From JAZNOL01 sp045580815 (GTDB lineage: Bacteria; Bacillota; Clostridia; RUG12999), in contig JAZNOL010000049.1 of assembly GCA_045580815.1 (NCBI GenBank), positions 1 through 44,291 on the forward strand: 44,291 bases of DNA, given 5' to 3'. The translations under genes and the position numbers were made by a program. Positions 40,435 through 44,291 of the stretch are shown here, one piece after another. The notes beneath the pieces are model-generated. The model was not told the origin of the DNA. It was given only the letters and a program-made list of their open reading frames with translations, and made no database searches. Numbering within the stretch: position 1 is the stretch's first letter; each line of letters begins with the position of its first letter.

Positions 40435-42204
40435 TTGAATAACGGTACTATTTTAAAGGTCTCCGGACCTTTGGTTATTGCAACCGGCATGCGTAGTGCA
40501 AACATGTTTGACGTTGTGCGTGTAGGCAATGACAAACTTATCGGCGAAATTATCGAAATTCACGAAGACAGGGCATCAATTCAGGTTTATGAAGAAACCT
40601 CGGGCATAGGTCCCGGCGAACCTGTTGTTTCAACCGGTGAACCACTCAGCGTTGAGCTTGGTCCCGGTCTTATAGGACGTATTTATGACGGTATCCAGAG
40701 ACCTCTTTCTGACATTATGGAAAAAGCCGGCAACAATCTGCAAAGGGGCGTTGAGGCACCGTCAATAAACAGAACCGACAAATGGCATTTTACACCTGTT
40801 AAAAACAAAGGTGACGCTGTTATCGGCGGCGATGTTATCGGTACAGTTAAAGAAAACGATGTTGTTACAATAAAAATAATGGTGCCACCTAATATAAGCG
40901 GTGTTATTGAAAATATTTATGAAGGCGATTTTACCGTTGACGAAACAGTCTGCGTTATAAAAGACGAAACCGGCAAAGAAACAAGCATTTCTCTTATGCA
41001 GAAATGGCCTGTTCGCCGTGGCAGACCGTACAGTGAAAAAATTCCGCCGGATATGCCGTTGCTCACCGGTCAGCGTGTTATTGACACGGTGTTCCCCATT
41101 GCAAAAGGCGGTGTTGCTGCTATTCCCGGACCTTTTGGAAGCGGAAAAACCGTTACACAGCATCAGCTTGCCAAATGGTCAGAGGCTGATATTGTTATCT
41201 ACATCGGTTGCGGTGAACGTGGTAACGAAATGACCGATGTTCTTAACGAATTCCCCGAAATCAAAGACCCACGCACGGGCAAATCTCTTATGGAACGTAC
41301 CGTGCTTATTGCAAATACATCGGATATGCCTGTTGCGGCACGTGAAGCCTGCATTTATACAGGTATAACCATTGCGGAATATTTCCGTGACATGGGCTAT
41401 GGCGTTGCTATCATGGCAGACTCCACCTCACGTTGGGCAGAGGCTCTGCGTGAAATGTCCGGCCGTCTTGAAGAAATGCCCGGTGAAGAAGGCTATCCCG
41501 CATATCTTTCAAGCCGTCTTGCGCAGTTCTATGAACGTGCCGGCAGAGTTAAAACCATCGGCAGTGAAAAAACCGAGGGCTCCGTTTCGATTATCGGTGC
41601 AGTTTCCCCTCCCGGCGGTGATATTTCCGAGCCGGTTTCTCAGGCAACACTTCGTATTGTAAAAGTGTTCTGGGGGCTTGACTCTTCACTTGCTTACAGA
41701 CGTCACTTCCCTGCAATCAACTGGCTGACCAGCTATTCGCTGTATCTTGACAGCCTGTCTGACTGGTATCAGGGCAATATTGCTCCCGATTGGATGGAGC
41801 TTCGCAGTCGCATGATGAAACTTCTTCAGGAAGAAGCAGAGCTTGACGAAATTGTTAAACTCGTAGGTATTGATGCGCTTTCACCCGATGACAGACTTAA
41901 ACTTGAAGCCGCACGAAGCATCCGTGAGGACTTCCTTCAGCAGGATGCCATGCACGAGGTTGACACATATTCTCCCCTTGCAAAACAGCATCTTATGATG
42001 AAACTTGTGCTTGCATTCTATGACAAAGCACTTGACGCTCTGCACCGTGGTGCAGAAATTGAAAAGGTTGTTGATATGCCTCTGCGTGAGCGTATCGGCA
42101 GAATAAAATATGTTGAAGCTGATAAAGTTCAGCGTGAATATGACGCAATTCTGATTGCGCTTGACACCGAGCTTGGCAGACTTTGCACGCAGGAGGGTGA
42201 ATAA
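40435..42204 (+). CDS. ntpA: V-type ATPase catalytic subunit A
   Basis: The ATP-hydrolysing subunit of the head, 589 residues. Walker A is GPFGSGKT (232-239), and the catalytic glutamate is E261 in GCGERGNE. MADSTSRWAEALREMSGRLE holds Walker B residues. The non-homologous region (about 110-190) that marks A subunits against F-type beta is present. It starts with TTG after GGGTGA and ends sharing one base with ntpB, so the two are coupled and made in equal amounts. Confidence 0.96.
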   Translation: MNNGTILKVSGPLVIATGMRSANMFDVVRVGNDKLIGEIIEIHEDRASIQVYEETSGIGPGEPVVSTGEPLSVELGPGLIGRIYDGIQRPLSDIMEKAGNNLQRGVEAPSINRTDKWHFTPVKNKGDAVIGGDVIGTVKENDVVTIKIMVPPNISGVIENIYEGDFTVDETVCVIKDETGKETSISLMQKWPVRRGRPYSEKIPPDMPLLTGQRVIDTVFPIAKGGVAAIPGPFGSGKTVTQHQLAKWSEADIVIYIGCGERGNEMTDVLNEFPEIKDPRTGKSLMERTVLIANTSDMPVAAREACIYTGITIAEYFRDMGYGVAIMADSTSRWAEALREMSGRLEEMPGEEGYPAYLSSRLAQFYERAGRVKTIGSEKTEGSVSIIGAVSPPGGDISEPVSQATLRIVKVFWGLDSSLAYRRHFPAINWLTSYSLYLDSLSDWYQGNIAPDWMELRSRMMKLLQEEAELDEIVKLVGIDALSPDDRLKLEAARSIREDFLQQDAMHEVDTYSPLAKQHLMMKLVLAFYDKALDALHRGAEIEKVVDMPLRERIGRIKYVEADKVQREYDAILIALDTELGRLCTQEGE

Positions 42205-43577
42205 TGGCTAAGGAATACAGAAATATAAAAGAGGTTGCAGGTCCGCTGATGCTTATTGAGGGCGTTGAAAACGTTACCTATAACGAGCTTGGGGAAATCG
42301 AGCTTGCAAACGGTGAAATCCGCCGCTGTAAGGTGCTTGAAATCAACGGCAGCAATGCGTTGGTTCAGCTTTTTGAATCTGCTTCCGGCATAAACATTTC
42401 AAACAGTAAAGTACGTTTCCTCGGCAGAGGAATTGAGCTTGGCGTTTCTCCCGAAATGCTGGGCAGGGTTTTTGACGGTCTGGGTCGTCCTATTGACGGT
42501 GGTCCGGAGGTTATTCCCGAAATGAGAATTGACGTAAACGGTCTTCCAATGAACCCCGTTGCCAGAAACTATCCTCAGGAGTTTATCCAGACAGGTGTTT
42601 CGTCAATTGACGGTCTTAACACACTCGTAAGAGGTCAGAAGCTCCCGATTTTCTCAGGCTCGGGGCTTCCCCATGCCAACCTTGCGGCACAGATTGCCCG
42701 CCAGGCAAAGGTACTGGGTAAAGATGAGAAATTTGCCGTTGTTTTTGCGGCTCTCGGTATTACATTTGAAGAAGCAAACTTCTTTATTGAAGACTTTAAA
42801 AAGACAGGTTCTATTGACCGTACCGTTCTTTTTATAAACCTTGCAAACGACCCGGCTATCGAGCGTATTTCAACACCCCGAATGGCTCTTACAGCCGCAG
42901 AATATCTTGCTTTTGAACGTGATATGCACGTGCTTGTTATTGTCACTGACATTACAAACTACGCCGATGCTCTGCGTGAGGTTTCTGCCGCACGTAAAGA
43001 AGTTCCCGGCAGACGTGGCTATCCCGGTTATATGTATACTGACCTTGCAACACTGTACGAACGTGCAGGCAGACAAAAAGGCAAAAACGGAAGCATCACG
43101 CTTATTCCGATTCTTACAATGCCCGAGGATGATAAAACCCATCCTATCCCCGACCTTACAGGTTACATCACCGAAGGTCAGATTATTCTTTCCCGTGAGC
43201 TTTACCGCAAAGGTATAACTCCGCCCATTGACGTTTTGCCGTCACTTTCACGTCTTAAAGACAAAGGTATTGGCAAGGGCAAAACCCGTGAGGACCACGC
43301 AAACACCATGAACCAGCTGTTCTCAGCTTATGCACGAGGCAAAGAGGCTAAAGAACTTATGGTTATTCTTGGCGAAAGCGCCGTAACAGACATCGACAAG
43401 CTTTATGCAAAATTTGCCGATGCTTTTGAAAACGAATATGTTTCACAGGGCTACAACACAAACCGGAGTATTGAAGAAACACTCACTCTCGGCTGGAAGC
43501 TGCTTTCTATTCTTCCCCGAAGCGAGCTGAAACGTATTAAGGACGAATACTTGGATGAGTATTACGGCAAAGTATAG
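42204..43577 (+). CDS. ntpB: V-type ATPase regulatory subunit B
   Basis: The non-catalytic nucleotide-site subunit of the head, 457 residues, three copies alternating with subunit A. It lacks a Walker A: the loop reads FSGSGLPHANLAAQIARQA, the normal B-subunit form. The SRLKDKGIGKGKTREDH segment and the C-terminal DEYYGK are typical. Its ATG overlaps the ntpA stop (TAATG). Confidence 0.96.
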   Translation: MAKEYRNIKEVAGPLMLIEGVENVTYNELGEIELANGEIRRCKVLEINGSNALVQLFESASGINISNSKVRFLGRGIELGVSPEMLGRVFDGLGRPIDGGPEVIPEMRIDVNGLPMNPVARNYPQEFIQTGVSSIDGLNTLVRGQKLPIFSGSGLPHANLAAQIARQAKVLGKDEKFAVVFAALGITFEEANFFIEDFKKTGSIDRTVLFINLANDPAIERISTPRMALTAAEYLAFERDMHVLVIVTDITNYADALREVSAARKEVPGRRGYPGYMYTDLATLYERAGRQKGKNGSITLIPILTMPEDDKTHPIPDLTGYITEGQIILSRELYRKGITPPIDVLPSLSRLKDKGIGKGKTREDHANTMNQLFSAYARGKEAKELMVILGESAVTDIDKLYAKFADAFENEYVSQGYNTNRSIEETLTLGWKLLSILPRSELKRIKDEYLDEYYGKV

Positions 43578-43592
43578 GAGGTCGGCTGATTT

Positions 43593-44255
43593 ATGGCAAG
43601 ACTTCAGGTTAATCCCACAAGAATGGAGCTGACACGTCTTAAAAAGCGGCTTACCACCTCCATAAGAGGTCACAAACTGCTTAAAGATAAGCGTGATGAG
43701 CTTATGCGTCAGTTTCTTGACATTGTGCGTGACAACAAAAAGCTGCGTGCCGATGTGGAACGCTCCATTGAAAACGTAAACCGTCATTTTACACTTGCCG
43801 GTGCCGTTATGCAGGACGAAATCATGCAGGAGGCACTTATGCTTCCGAAGCAGGAAGTGTATCTTGATGTTAGCACGCAGAACATTATGAGCGTTGACGT
43901 TCCTGTTTTTGAATATAAAACAAAAAGTCCCGACGCCTCGGATATTTATCCTTACGGCTTCACCTACACATCCGGCGACCTTGACGATGCGGTAAGCGAG
44001 CTTGCGGAGATTATGCAGAAAATGCTCCGCCTTGCACAGATTGAAAAAACCGCCGGACTTCTTTCTCAGGAAATAGAGAAAACACGCCGCCGTGTTAATG
44101 CGCTGGAATATGTTATGATTCCTCAGCTTCAGGAAACTATCAAGTATATTTCAATGAAGCTTGACGAAAACGAACGTAGCAGCCGTGCAAGACTGATGAA
44201 AGTTAAGGATATGATGATAGAGCAGACTATCGAACAGAAAAAACAGGCACAATAA
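43593..44255 (+). CDS. ntpD: V-type ATPase subunit D (central shaft)
   Basis: The rotating shaft subunit, 220 residues, two long helices forming an antiparallel coiled-coil. It starts with the conserved VNPTRMELTRLKKRL and has RRVNALEYVMIPQLQETIKY (about 172-191), the family signature. The ATG follows TAGGAGGTCGG. It is the last gene in the window; the terminator-like motif just after it suggests it also ends the operon. E. hirae has further genes (ntpH, ntpJ) at this place; none is seen before the window ends. Confidence 0.95.
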   Translation: MARLQVNPTRMELTRLKKRLTTSIRGHKLLKDKRDELMRQFLDIVRDNKKLRADVERSIENVNRHFTLAGAVMQDEIMQEALMLPKQEVYLDVSTQNIMSVDVPVFEYKTKSPDASDIYPYGFTYTSGDLDDAVSELAEIMQKMLRLAQIEKTAGLLSQEIEKTRRRVNALEYVMIPQLQETIKYISMKLDENERSSRARLMKVKDMMIEQTIEQKKQAQ

Positions 44256-44275
44256 TTTATTTAACAAAAGTAAGA

Positions 44276-44291
44276 GGCTGTAGCAAAATGA
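44276..44291 (+). terminator. Left half of a probable terminator at the window edge
   Basis: GGCTGTAGCAAAATG, the same 15 bases that open the hairpin at 5852-5890, starting 21 bases after the ntpD stop. The right arm would lie outside the window. Confidence 0.55.

Noticed and set aside
1..44291. tRNA or rRNA genes, phage genes, insertion sequences
   Set aside because: None was recognised on either strand; all large open frames belong to ordinary cellular families.

Overview
The window comes from an AT-rich, low-GC Gram-positive anaerobe, most likely a gut member of the class Clostridia (Bacillota). The grounds are strong AGGAGG-type ribosome sites, frequent TTG and GTG starts, near-consensus TTGACA-17-TATAAT promoters, a Clostridia-style V-type ATPase operon in the order F-I-K-E-C-G-A-B-D, Asp23/FakA, LuxS/MtnN, and several carbohydrate genes. 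No rRNA, tRNA, phage, IS element or CRISPR array was recognised. The taxon is inferred from gene content only.

Layout. 1-2346: a cytoplasmic GH10 xylanase-like enzyme, divergent from an AraC-type regulator. 2382-5835: a Sua5-type threonylcarbamoyl-AMP synthase and a NifS-type cysteine desulfurase (operon), divergent from an FAD-dependent oxidoreductase. 5903-9522: purC, a CPA2 cation/proton antiporter and a sodium-dependent amino-acid-type symporter. 9617-10921: a GH13 amylase-family gene whose ninth codon is a stop. 11097-13288: a three-gene operon of zinc-ribbon proteins, two of them in the membrane. 13485-14795: a GH28-like beta-helix protein. 15035-15912: an SdpR/SdpI-like autorepressor and membrane-protein pair with two operator-like sites around its promoter. 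15967-18160: an F420 gamma-glutamyl-ligase-like protein divergent from a LysR regulator. 18409-20881: two radical-SAM-linked proteins. 21123-23234: two CobW-like (COG0523) GTPases, the first with a very long His-rich insert, the second with a degenerate GTPase core joined to a YcgQ-like tail. 23285-24447: luxS-mtnN, the AI-2/methyl-cycle operon. 24517-29328: three tandem paralogous sugar-type solute-binding lipoproteins with no permease genes. 29444-34277: response regulator, histidine kinase, Asp23/YloU, FakA and RdgB on the minus strand. 34491-44255: ychF, then nine V-ATPase genes.

How they work together. Several units deal with plant polysaccharide breakdown products (GH10, GH13, GH28, three binding proteins). 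None of the three hydrolases has a visible signal peptide, so they probably act on imported oligosaccharides. The V-ATPase membrane ring carries the residues of the Na+-type enzyme. With the sodium symporter and the antiporter this fits a sodium-based energy economy. Transcription units are separated by strong bidirectional hairpin terminators, several of which share stem sequence. The most unusual items are the nonsense codon in the GH13 gene, the His-rich/YcgQ-like GTPase pair, the paired Sdp operators, the orphan triple binding-protein cluster with partly duplicated promoter regions, and the dispersed GAGAAGTC hairpin repeat.
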